A stretch of DNA of 64,000 nucleotides from Halobellus sp. LT62 (GTDB lineage: Archaea > Halobacteriota > Halobacteria > Halobacteriales > Haloferacaceae). A program made the position numbers and the translations under genes. The stretch is taken from NCBI RefSeq assembly GCF_037031285.1, contig NZ_JAYEZO010000002.1, forward strand, positions 1,178,001-1,242,000. Reading direction: 5' to 3'. A model generated the notes under the pieces. It searched no databases. It saw only the letters and a list, made by a program, of their open reading frames with translations, and had not been told where the DNA came from. Positions 1-7,205 of the stretch are shown piece after piece (the stretch's first letter is position 1; each line of letters begins with the position of its first letter).

Positions 1-1
1 C

Positions 2-247
2 CGCTATCGCGACCACTTCACGCGACACGATCGCTTCTTCCGAGACCGAATCGCCGATATCGTCGCGGAAGGCGTCGCCGAAGGCGTGTTCGAACCGGTG
101 AACGCGGACGCCGTCGCGACGTCTCTCCTGTCGACGATCACGGGCACGATGACGAGGCAGGTCACGACCGACGGCGTCGACATCGCGGGGCTGCGCGAAC
201 AGATCGACGCGTACGTCGACGACGCGCTCCGCGCGGGGAGTCGATGA
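2..247 (+). CDS. TetR-family regulator, C-terminal fragment (5' end outside window)
   Basis: The open frame enters from the left edge and ends in TGA, giving about 81 residues. The segment is helical, like the ligand-binding C-terminal half of TetR/AcrR repressors. The DNA-binding N-terminus is outside the window, so the family call rests on helix pattern and context. The stop overlaps the ATG of the MATE exporter by 4 nt (ATGA), so the two are probably co-translated. A TetR repressor beside an exporter is the usual arrangement for drug- or metabolite-induced efflux. Inference: it represses its own operon. Confidence 0.6.
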   Translation, partial: RYRDHFTRHDRFFRDRIADIVAEGVAEGVFEPVNADAVATSLLSTITGTMTRQVTTDGVDIAGLREQIDAYVDDALRAGSR

Positions 248-1728
248 GCCGCGGGCCGGGAGCGGAGCGCGCGGTGAACCTCACCGACGGACCGCTTTTG
301 AAGCCGCTGTTTGTGCTCTCCGTGCCGATCGTCGTCACCAACCTCCTACAGGTGGCGTACAATTTGGCCGATACGTTCTGGGTCGGCCGATTAGGTGCCA
401 CCGCGGTCAGCGCCATCTCGTTCTCGTGGGCCATCGTCTTTCTCATCATCACGCTCGCGGCCGGGTTCACGGTCGCGGGGACGGTCCTCGTCGCGCAGAA
501 CAAGGGAGCGGGGAACCTCGATCGAATCAGCGCCGTCGCCGGGCAGACGATCGCGTTCGTGATCGCGCTGTCGATCGTCCTCTCGGTCCTCGGATACTTG
601 CTCGCACCGCAGCTTCTCGCGCTCGTCGGCGCGACGCCCGGGACCGAGGTGTTCGAGCTCTCCGTGACCTACACGCGAACGATGTTTCTCGGGATCCCGT
701 TCGTGTTCGGCTTCTTCATCTTCCAGTCGTTGCTGCAGGGATGGGGCGACACGAAGACGCCGCTGTATCTGATGCTGCTCGGCGTCGTGCTGAACGTCGT
801 CATCGACCCGTTCCTCATACTGGGCTTCCGAGACAACCTCCTGTTCGAGCTCGCGGGACTCACCGCGCTGGAAGCGGAGCTGTACGCGTCGACCGGGTTC
901 AACGGCTTCGGCGTCCAAGGTGCGGCTATCGCGACGATCGCCTCACGCGGCATCGGCGCGGTCATCGCGATCTTCCTGCTGCTCACCGGTCGCGTCGGAA
1001 TCCATCTCGCACCCGCCGATTTCGTCCCGACACGAGAGACCGTCAAGACGCTCGTACGGATCGGCGCGCCGGCGAGTATCGAGATGAGTACCCAGTCTCT
1101 CGGGATCACCGCCCTCACAGCGCTCGTCGCGCTCGCCGGCGCGGAGGCCGTCGCCGCGTACGGGATCGGAACTCGTGTGACCTCGTTGGTCGTCTTACCC
1201 GCGTTGGGCCTCGCCCGCGGGACGGAGACCGTCGTCGGTCAGAACCTCGGAGCGAAACAGCCCGACCGCGCGTGGAGGGCGGTATTCGCGAGCGTCGGGA
1301 TCACCGCCGCCGTTCTGGCCGCCACCTCGGCTGTGATCTACCTCAACGCCGCCTCGATCATCGGCGTTTTCATCACCGGTTCGGAGGCCGCGGCCGTCAT
1401 CGAAATCGGAGCGCAGTACCTTCGCATCGTCGGGGCTACGTACGTATTCCTCGGCGTGTTCCACGTCATTCAGGGGGCGTACCGTGGAAGCGGCAGCACG
1501 CGGCTCGCGATGCTCTTCGGCATCCTCGGGCTCATCGTACTGCGTCTCCCGCCCGCGTACGGACTGTTGGTGTGGGGAGGTTTCGGGGCGACAGGCGTGT
1601 GGTACGGCATCGCCCTCGCAAACGTCGTGATGGTGGCGTTGTCCGGGCTGTACTTCCGCCGCGGGACGTGGACGGGCGGGATCGTCGACCGCAACCGGAG
1701 AGATGTAACCGATCCCGAGATCAAGTGA
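244..1728 (+). CDS. MATE family efflux transporter
   Basis: A 494-aa polytopic membrane protein with about 12 hydrophobic segments in two similar halves, the normal MATE length. The first half has the family-like stretch LLQGWGDTKTPLYLML near residue 160. The second half has the matching YRGSGSTRLAML near residue 413. MATE proteins export cationic organic compounds using Na+ or H+ gradients; the substrate here cannot be read from sequence. The ATG overlaps the TGA of the upstream TetR-like gene, which suggests an efflux operon controlled by that repressor. Start choice is supported by this overlap. Confidence 0.92.
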   Translation: MSRGPGAERAVNLTDGPLLKPLFVLSVPIVVTNLLQVAYNLADTFWVGRLGATAVSAISFSWAIVFLIITLAAGFTVAGTVLVAQNKGAGNLDRISAVAGQTIAFVIALSIVLSVLGYLLAPQLLALVGATPGTEVFELSVTYTRTMFLGIPFVFGFFIFQSLLQGWGDTKTPLYLMLLGVVLNVVIDPFLILGFRDNLLFELAGLTALEAELYASTGFNGFGVQGAAIATIASRGIGAVIAIFLLLTGRVGIHLAPADFVPTRETVKTLVRIGAPASIEMSTQSLGITALTALVALAGAEAVAAYGIGTRVTSLVVLPALGLARGTETVVGQNLGAKQPDRAWRAVFASVGITAAVLAATSAVIYLNAASIIGVFITGSEAAAVIEIGAQYLRIVGATYVFLGVFHVIQGAYRGSGSTRLAMLFGILGLIVLRLPPAYGLLVWGGFGATGVWYGIALANVVMVALSGLYFRRGTWTGGIVDRNRRDVTDPEIK

Positions 1729-1810
1729 AGATATAGCATAATGCAATTTATATGATCGCGGTCCGACGCCGTTGATCTATCAGAAAGGAAATCTGAGATA
1801 CCGTTTCGGA

Positions 1811-1822
1811 GCCAATATTGGC
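1811..1822. promoter_or_regulatory. 12-bp perfect palindrome GCCAATATTGGC
   Basis: A perfect palindrome in the gap between the MATE gene and the DUF7344 gene, about 50 nt upstream of the TATA-like box of the latter. Its size and place fit an operator for a dimeric regulator. No protein can be assigned to it. Confidence 0.35.
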
Positions 1823-1872
1823 AGAGACCAATCCTCCAGCACTCCGGATTATCTGCTAGCACCCGGTAGAAA

Positions 1873-1880
1873 TATTTATT
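1873..1880 (+). promoter_or_regulatory. TATA-like box for the DUF7344/DICT pair
   Basis: TATTTATT is centred about 31 nt before the ATG at 1908, in a locally AT-rich stretch. That distance fits a leaderless or very short-leader haloarchaeal transcript. A second AT-rich box (TTTATAT, near 1747) lies further upstream and could give a longer leader. Confidence 0.5.
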
Positions 1881-1907
1881 GATCCTCAACGGACATTATT
1901 ATGTAAT

Positions 1908-2297
1908 ATGGTTTACAGTCGGAACGGAGCAGATCCTTCCGCACGGCCCACGGATAGCCTCGCTCAGTTATCCGATGACCGGCTGTACCAAGCGCTCGCC
2001 TCCGAGACCCGTAGACGACTCCTATTTTTTCTTCTCGACGAAAAAGAGAGCACGGTCGAGACGGTCGCAACCGTGCTCGCGGGATGGGATGCAGACGAGA
2101 CCGGGTCGATGAGCACCGCGTCGGACCGAGAACGGATCCTCATCGAACTGTCGCACAACCACCTTCCGCGGCTCGAAGCGGCGGGATTAGTATCCCACGA
2201 CCGCGGAGAGGGCGAAATTCGGGTCGAATCGATTGACCCGCTTCTGGCCGCGTTGATCTCGAAAAGCGTCGATTCCGAGCAATCACCGGAACCGTGA
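1908..2297 (+). CDS. Winged-helix regulator, DUF7344-like
   Basis: A 129-aa soluble protein. Residues 20-45 carry LSDDRLYQALASETRRRLLF, the opening helix pattern of ArsR-like haloarchaeal winged-helix proteins of the DUF7344 type. A second helix pair follows, ending in LPRLEAAGLVSHDR, typical of the recognition helix running into the wing. It probably binds DNA as a dimer. The stop codon overlaps the GTG start of the DICT-domain gene by 4 nt, so the two form a translationally coupled pair. An AT-rich TATA-like box sits just upstream. Target genes are unknown; autoregulation is plausible. Confidence 0.7.
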   Translation: MVYSRNGADPSARPTDSLAQLSDDRLYQALASETRRRLLFFLLDEKESTVETVATVLAGWDADETGSMSTASDRERILIELSHNHLPRLEAAGLVSHDRGEGEIRVESIDPLLAALISKSVDSEQSPEP

Positions 2298-3013
2298 CCG
2301 AACTGCAGTCGTTACTGGATTCTATTCGAAGCCGAAACCGACGATTCACCGTCTATCGACCGACACCGGAGCAGCCCTACGAAACGTGGTTTCGTAACCA
2401 CAACGTCGACGTCGAATACCGAAAACTCCCCGCCGGAAGCCCCGGGAGCTTTCTGGCTATCGAACACGACGGGGCCTTCGTCGGTGCCATCGGCTTGGAC
2501 GATCTCGACACACTCCTCGAATCGCCGATCGTTCCGCCCGACCGACGTGCGGACGTTTCGGAGGGCTATCGAGTCCTCTTTGATGTGCTTTCCGATACCG
2601 TGTTCACGGCGATGACCCGCCGTGAACTCCTCGCGGTGAGTCGAGAGATCGAGGAGCGAGCCTATCGCGTGGGGTCCGGGGCGCTTTATGTGAGTTTTCA
2701 GAAATTTTCGACCTTCGAGTCACAGATTGGCGTCTATCGACACCTCGCGGCCGAGACGGATATCGAAATCCACATCTATGGCCATCCCGACTGGACGCCG
2801 CCGGAAATCGAGGGGGTAACGTATCACTGTCTTACGGGCGATCCGCGGCAACGGTACTGGGCGCTCGCGTTCAACAGTGAATCCGCCGCGATGCAGGCAA
2901 GCGGGTTGCTCGCACGGGAGGATCCGCCCGATTCATACACTGGCTTTTGGACGAACGACCCGGCACTCGTCTCGAAATTACGCGCTGGACTCACGGCGAA
3001 TACCGTGAACTAA
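2294..3013 (+). CDS. DICT sensory domain protein
   Basis: A 239-aa soluble protein starting at GTG and overlapping the previous stop by 4 nt. The centre contains RRELLAVSREIEERA followed about ten residues later by YVSFQKFS. This resembles the DICT domain, which is found in cyanobacteria and haloarchaea and was proposed, as a family, to be linked to light or redox sensing. There are no transmembrane segments. Coupling to a winged-helix protein suggests the pair is a sensor plus regulator. The ligand and signal are not evident from sequence. Confidence 0.7.
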   Translation: MTELQSLLDSIRSRNRRFTVYRPTPEQPYETWFRNHNVDVEYRKLPAGSPGSFLAIEHDGAFVGAIGLDDLDTLLESPIVPPDRRADVSEGYRVLFDVLSDTVFTAMTRRELLAVSREIEERAYRVGSGALYVSFQKFSTFESQIGVYRHLAAETDIEIHIYGHPDWTPPEIEGVTYHCLTGDPRQRYWALAFNSESAAMQASGLLAREDPPDSYTGFWTNDPALVSKLRAGLTANTVN

Positions 3014-3395
3014 CCCGAACAGCGCAGTTTGCGCCCGCAGACTGATCAGAGATCACGCCTCGTGCACGAATGGTCGCCCGTTTGCGGTCTGCGCTCGTCG
3101 GTATTCACGGGTGCGCCGGTGGCGGAGCTGCAATCACTCAGTGAGACGGATCCCCGCCCGTCTCTATCGGGTATCGAACTTGGTGCCGAACGAGTACCGC
3201 CCGAAATTGTGTCACCTAAATTGAAAATTGGGATACTAATTTAGCTGTGTATATGCTAGCATTAAGCCACTATATGCTAGTATAATACCAACTAAAGTCT
3301 AATACCCGCCCGAATTGTGATTGCAGAAGCACAGCTAAACTACCTTATTCGTACATCTACAATAACGTAAAGTGGATGCAAACACAGGGTCTCGT
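3014..3395. other. Gene-free stretch before the recombinase operon
   Basis: No convincing coding frame is present. A 71-codon open frame at 3029-3244 lacks haloarchaeal protein character and recognisable domains. The last 150 bases are unusually AT-rich for this chromosome and hold two copies of TATATGCTAG. They probably contain the promoter and control sites of the following operon. Confidence 0.5.
3250..3280. repeat. Direct repeat TATATGCTAG x2, 21-bp spacing
   Basis: Identical 10-mers begin at 3250 and 3271, exactly two helical turns apart, in an AT-rich block. CTAG is generally rare in haloarchaeal DNA, so two spaced copies stand out. They could be paired protein-binding half-sites for the downstream recombinase operon. 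Confidence 0.45.
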
Positions 3396-3833
3396 ATGGC
3401 CACCGAAGACACCGAGCGGGCGACGGTGATGACCTACGTTCCAGTCCATCAAAAAGAGCGGTGGAGCGAACACGCAGCGCAGTTGGGGATGAGCCAGAGC
3501 GAGTACGTCCGAACGATGGTGCAGGCCGGGCGGCGGGATTTCGAGATCCCGTCTGTCGCGGGAGGGGGCGAACATCGAGACACTCTGGAAGGTGGTTCTG
3601 CGGACGCAACTCCGGGGGTTAACGGACCGAAAAGCGGGCTCCAAAATCAGGTGTTCGACGTGCTTTCGACGTCGACGTATCACTCGTGGGACGAGTTGCT
3701 CGCCGCGCTGACGGACGACATCGAAGACCGACTCGACGAGACGCTCCAAGAGATGCAGGCGGCGAACGAGATCCGATACAGCGGTCGCCACGGCGGGTAC
3801 GCGCTCGCCGCCGACACGTCGGAGGATCGATGA
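3396..3833 (+). CDS. DUF5805-like small protein upstream of the recombinase
   Basis: A 145-aa protein if started at the ATG at 3396; a GTG at 3372 would add eight residues. The N-terminal part (VMTYVPVHQKERWSEHAAQL, then GMSQSEYVRTMVQAGRR) resembles a ribbon-helix-helix or DUF5805 module. The C-terminal 60 residues look like a winged-helix fold of the kind that ends in a YSGRHGGYALA hairpin. Its TGA overlaps the ATG of the tyrosine recombinase, so the two are translationally coupled. Inference: it binds DNA and assists or regulates the recombinase. The family name is from memory, not a search. Confidence 0.6.
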   Translation: MATEDTERATVMTYVPVHQKERWSEHAAQLGMSQSEYVRTMVQAGRRDFEIPSVAGGGEHRDTLEGGSADATPGVNGPKSGLQNQVFDVLSTSTYHSWDELLAALTDDIEDRLDETLQEMQAANEIRYSGRHGGYALAADTSEDR

Positions 3834-4918
3834 GCGCTGAAACGACCGACGGCGACGAACTCGACGATCCGATCGGGTACTTTCTCGAGGATATGACGTA
3901 TCACGGGAAGTCCGATCGGACCCGCGAGGCCTACGAACGGGTGCTCAGACGCTTTGAAGCGTTCCTCGGCGATCCCTCGCGGAACGCCCGCGGGACCAGA
4001 ACAACACCCGCGGAAGCGACACACCGCGACTGCATGGCATGGGTTCATTCACTGCGGCGCTCGGACGTCGCCGACAGCACCGTCGCGACGTATGCCTCGT
4101 ATCTTCACCGGTTCTACGCGTATCTGGCGCAGATCGGTGCGTTCGAATCGAACCCGATGGCGCTGGTCGTCGAGGAGATGGACGAACGCATCGATACGAA
4201 CCCCTCGCGGCGCGAGATCTCCGTGCAGGCGATGTGCGAGTTCGTCTCGGGAATCGCGCATCCGCTCGATCACGCTGTCGTCGTTACCCTTCTCAAAACG
4301 GGGATGCGGGTGGGCGAACTCTGTAATCTCGACCTCCGAGACGTGGTGCTCTCACCGCCATCGAGCGAAACGCGCGATACCGCGCTCGCGGCCGTCGCAA
4401 CCGAAACTGTCTCATCGCGTGCACACCTCGACGGTCGTGGTCCGTCGCTGTACGTCGCCGCGGAGCCGACTGCCGGAGAGCGCATCGCTGGAGAAGAACG
4501 CACAGCGTCGAACAAACGGAAGCGTTCGACCGTCGTGCCGATCGATCGGGAGCTCTCGGTCGCGTTACGACGCTGGCTCGCGATCCGGCCGGATACGCGT
4601 TCACCGGCCGAGCCGCTGTTTCTCAGTACTTCCGGAAGTTGGGGACGTCGACTCACGCCCGATATGGTCCATCACCTCGTCGAGGGACACGCGAGCGACG
4701 TCGGTTGGTATCGACCCGGCGGCGGGGCCGAAGAGAACGTTACCCCGCACTACTTCCGTCACTTCTTCACGACGCACCTCCGGGACCGTACTGGTGATCG
4801 TGGGATCGTCAAGTACCTCCGCGGCGACGTCGGCGGCGACATCATCGACACCTACACCCATAATTGGGGGGACCGCGTGCGCGAAACGTACGAATCTCAC
4901 ATTTACTCGTTGTACTGA
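3830..4918 (+). CDS. Tyrosine recombinase/integrase, XerA-like
   Basis: A 362-aa protein with an N-terminal SAM-like core-binding domain (residues 14-115) and a C-terminal catalytic domain. Catalytic residues visible are R160 (in TGMRVGEL), a lysine-rich turn near 229-232, H307 and R310 (HYFR), and the probable nucleophile Y342 (TYTH). The residue that is usually histidine in LGH appears as aspartate (LRGD, about residue 333). The start ATG overlaps the upstream stop. It carries out site-specific strand exchange; the partner site is unknown. No phage or plasmid genes flank it, so a housekeeping role is at least as likely as an integrase role. Confidence 0.85.
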   Translation: MSAETTDGDELDDPIGYFLEDMTYHGKSDRTREAYERVLRRFEAFLGDPSRNARGTRTTPAEATHRDCMAWVHSLRRSDVADSTVATYASYLHRFYAYLAQIGAFESNPMALVVEEMDERIDTNPSRREISVQAMCEFVSGIAHPLDHAVVVTLLKTGMRVGELCNLDLRDVVLSPPSSETRDTALAAVATETVSSRAHLDGRGPSLYVAAEPTAGERIAGEERTASNKRKRSTVVPIDRELSVALRRWLAIRPDTRSPAEPLFLSTSGSWGRRLTPDMVHHLVEGHASDVGWYRPGGGAEENVTPHYFRHFFTTHLRDRTGDRGIVKYLRGDVGGDIIDTYTHNWGDRVRETYESHIYSLY

Positions 4919-5038
4919 GTCCGTCGTTGATCCGACCTGTATACTCCATAATGCTATATAAAATAGTTCGGCTGTTCGATGGCGGTATCGAGATCCGTAA
5001 CCCGCCCCGTTTAAGTCCCGCGAGGCCCTCGCCCGCGT

Positions 5039-5560
5039 ATGCACGTCGCGCTGGGCGGGACGTTCGACCCGGTTCACGACGGACACCGAGCGCTCTTCGA
5101 GCGGGCCTTCGAGTTGGGCGATGTGACCGTCGGGTTGACCAGCGACGAGCTCGCGCCGAAGACCAGACACGTCGACCGATACGTCCGGTCGTTCGAGGAC
5201 CGAAAGCGAGACCTCGTGGCCGAACTGGAACCGATCGCGGAGGCACACGGTCGCGAGTTCTCGGTGCGCAGGCTCGATGAGCCGACCGGCATCGCCACCG
5301 AAGAGAAGTTCGACTTCCTGATCGTCTCGCCGGAGACCCGAGACGGCGGCGAACGGATCAACGAGATCCGTCGGCAGCGCGGCTACGACCCCCTCGAAAT
5401 CGAAGTCGTCGACCACGTGACCGCCGAGGACGGCGACCGAATCTCCTCGACACGCATCGTCCGCGGCGAGATCGACGAGCACGGGAACCTCACGCCCGAT
5501 CGGGACGGTCGGGGGCCCAAACGTCCGAGCGAAGGCGAATCCGAACCGCCCGGAGCGTAG
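5039..5560 (+). CDS. coaD: Phosphopantetheine adenylyltransferase, archaeal type
   Basis: A 173-aa nucleotidyltransferase. Residues 4-16 (ALGGTFDPVHDGH) hold the T/HxGH-type nucleotide-binding loop, and ISSTRI near residue 138 matches the second nucleotide-binding motif (ISSTxxR). It transfers AMP from ATP to 4'-phosphopantetheine to give dephospho-CoA, the penultimate step of coenzyme A synthesis in the cytoplasm. The C-terminal 25 residues are a low-complexity acidic tail. It is monocistronic and faces the convergent TFB-like gene. Confidence 0.9.
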   Translation: MHVALGGTFDPVHDGHRALFERAFELGDVTVGLTSDELAPKTRHVDRYVRSFEDRKRDLVAELEPIAEAHGREFSVRRLDEPTGIATEEKFDFLIVSPETRDGGERINEIRRQRGYDPLEIEVVDHVTAEDGDRISSTRIVRGEIDEHGNLTPDRDGRGPKRPSEGESEPPGA

Positions 5561-5601
5561 CGTTCTGCGTGGAGAGGTCTGTTACTCCGTTTGTGAGCTC
5601 A

Positions 5602-5679
5602 AGTAGCGTTTACAACTCATTGCGCATCAGATCGAACGACAGCGTGCGGTCGCGTGAGTGAAGACGTGCAAACGCTACT
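5602..5679. repeat. Spaced inverted repeat AGTAGCGTTTxCA
   Basis: AGTAGCGTTTACA starts at 5602. The complementary arm ends at 5679 and reads TGCAAACGCTACT on the plus strand. Twelve of 13 positions match. The arms are about 50 nt apart, between the convergent ends of coaD and the TFB-like gene. The spacing is too long for a simple terminator hairpin. Confidence 0.4.
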
Positions 5680-5726
5680 AAACTGGGACGGAAGGCGTTA
5701 CACCACGGCCGCGCACTCGGTTCTCA

Positions 5727-6035
5727 TTACCACGACGGCGGCCGGAAGCCCGCAGATTCGAGGATCGGTTTCCAATGCTGTTGAACGCTGAGACGACTCA
5801 CGTCCATCGCATCGGCGACGCGAGATTGCGGGCGCTCCTCGCCCGCGATGAGCGCGCCGGCGTAGAGGCTCGCCGCGGCGATCGCCCCCTTCGAGCGTTC
5901 CTCGTCGGGGATCTCCGAGAGAAACAGATCGGAGGCGACCGACCGCGCTTCCGACCCGAGTTCGAGGCGGTCGGCAGCGCGTTCGATGCGGGTCAGCCAC
6001 TCCGCGTTTTCGACGCGGTCCCGAGCGCTGTACAT
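5727..6035 (-). CDS. TFIIB-family protein, single cyclin-like repeat
   Basis: A 102-aa protein starting at the internal ATG (6035), which gives MYSARDRVENAEWL. The sequence DEERSKGAIAAASLYAGALI, then SRVADAMDVSRLSVQQHW, resembles one cyclin-fold repeat of TFB, including its terminal helix-turn-helix. There is no zinc ribbon, B-finger or second repeat, so it cannot be a full initiation factor. Such solo proteins occur widely in haloarchaea, as far as I recall. Role unknown; it may modulate transcription or bind DNA on its own. Confidence 0.75.
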   Translation of the reverse strand: MYSARDRVENAEWLTRIERAADRLELGSEARSVASDLFLSEIPDEERSKGAIAAASLYAGALIAGEERPQSRVADAMDVSRLSVQQHWKPILESAGFRPPSW

Positions 6036-6140
6036 ACCACTGGGTGAGCGCCATCGCATAAGTACCCTCCGCGAGCGGAGTGAGGCCGTCCACGACCGGA
6101 GCGACAGGTTGATTTGGGAGTTCGCAGAAAGAGCAGTTGC

Positions 6141-6223
6141 GCGCGGGTAGCCAAGCGGCCAACGGCGCAGCGCTTAGGACGCTGTGGTATAGACCTCCGC
6201 AGGTTCGAATCCTGTCCCGCGCA
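6141..6223 (+). tRNA. tRNA-Leu (anticodon UAG)
   Basis: An 83-nt cloverleaf of class II with a long variable arm. The acceptor GCGCGGG pairs with CCCGCGC and the discriminator is A. The anticodon stem CAGCG/CGCUG encloses the loop CUUAGGA, giving anticodon UAG (reads CUA). The T-arm AGGTTCGAATCCT is present. CCA is not encoded and no intron is seen. Confidence 0.95.
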
Positions 6224-6226
6224 TCG

Positions 6227-6251
6227 CGAGGTCGAACGGAGTGAGACCTCG
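6227..6251 (+). terminator. Hairpin after tRNA-Leu
   Basis: CGAGGTC and GACCTCG form a 7-bp stem around an 11-nt loop, 3 nt after the tRNA end. No T-run follows. It may aid 3' processing or termination. Confidence 0.4.
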
Positions 6252-6317
6252 AATAACGAACGGAGATCGTACTCCGCGACGACGACTCGCTCGCGCCACG
6301 GACGGCCCAAACGACGC

Positions 6318-7046
6318 TTACTCGCCGCCTTCCGCCTCTAATTCGATCAGGAGCCGCTTGCTCTCCGGATCGAGATCCGCCCACTCGACCGTCGTTTCGG
6401 TCACGATCGTCTCCGGTTCGAGCGCCGGATCCGCCAACACGAGTGCCGCTGTGAGCTCCGGCGGCCGCAGTCCCGGCCCCGTCTCTCCGAAGTCCGGTGC
6501 CGCGTCGCCGACGACGATTCGGCCCACCATTCCGAAGATCTCGTGGGGCGCACAGTTCATATCGTAGACGCCGGCCGTGTCGAATCGGTACAGCCAGAAC
6601 GCGCCACCGGCGAGCACCGGTGACGAAAACGGCGGCACACCCGCTGGGACGCGTCGCTGTCGGGCGAGCCCGGGATGATACGCCGTCACGGTGTGATCCG
6701 GTGTCGCTAGGTTGAATCGGACCACGTCGCCCTCGCTGATGTGGAGGCCCGTCGGCTCGAAGAAGAACTCCGGAACCGGGCGGTCGTCGCCTTCCTCCGG
6801 CGGTCGAGTAACGAGATCCACCTCGTGATCCGACTGGAGCGACGCGGGAACCGCCTCGTCGGCGGCGAGGCCGACATAGCCGAGCGTCGGGTGGATACAG
6901 TTCGGTCGCGGACATTTGGATTGCGCTTGCCCAGTGCCGTTTTCCGGAGTCGCAGTGTTCTCTTGGGATTGGGCGGCCGCCGCCCCACCCACGATCGGGA
7001 GTAGCGACGCGCCGCCGACGGTCTTGAGGACGCTTCGTCGATCCAT
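6318..7046 (-). CDS. Tat-exported blue copper (plastocyanin/azurin-like) protein
   Basis: A 242-aa protein when started at 7046, which puts the twin-arginine motif DRRSVLK at residues 2-8, followed by a hydrophobic segment ending AAAAQ. The cupredoxin domain spans about residues 95-180. Copper ligands seen are H118 or H124 (DHTVTAYH), C165, H168 and M173 (MNCAPHEIFGM). It most likely acts outside the cell as a one-electron carrier or copper-binding protein. A C-pair near residues 45-50 (CPRPNC) precedes the domain. It appears monocistronic; a redox partner is not evident nearby. Confidence 0.85.
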   Translation of the reverse strand: MDRRSVLKTVGGASLLPIVGGAAAAQSQENTATPENGTGQAQSKCPRPNCIHPTLGYVGLAADEAVPASLQSDHEVDLVTRPPEEGDDRPVPEFFFEPTGLHISEGDVVRFNLATPDHTVTAYHPGLARQRRVPAGVPPFSSPVLAGGAFWLYRFDTAGVYDMNCAPHEIFGMVGRIVVGDAAPDFGETGPGLRPPELTAALVLADPALEPETIVTETTVEWADLDPESKRLLIELEAEGGE

Positions 7047-7205
7047 AGGCGTGGCAACACCTACCAATCGCCGCTATTTTGTTATGGCCCAGTTGCCTGC
7101 GCGTCGAGCGGGACTGTCTTCGGTAAGATGATCGTTCCGACACCCCGTGTTAGTCGCGATGGACGACGACAGACGGTCGGCGAGATCGACGCCGCTCGAA
7201 CGCGG

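Noticed and set aside
3029-3244. 71-codon ORF after the DICT gene
   Set aside because: No acidic bias, no motif and no promoter; probably intergenic.
3830-6223. Prophage or integrative element between recombinase and tRNA-Leu
   Set aside because: coaD and a TFB-like gene lie between, no tRNA-end duplication was found, and no phage genes occur.
5993-6310. 105-codon frame with CAGQDSNLRRSIPQR
   Set aside because: This is a translation of the tRNA-Leu gene on the opposite strand, a well-known false ORF.
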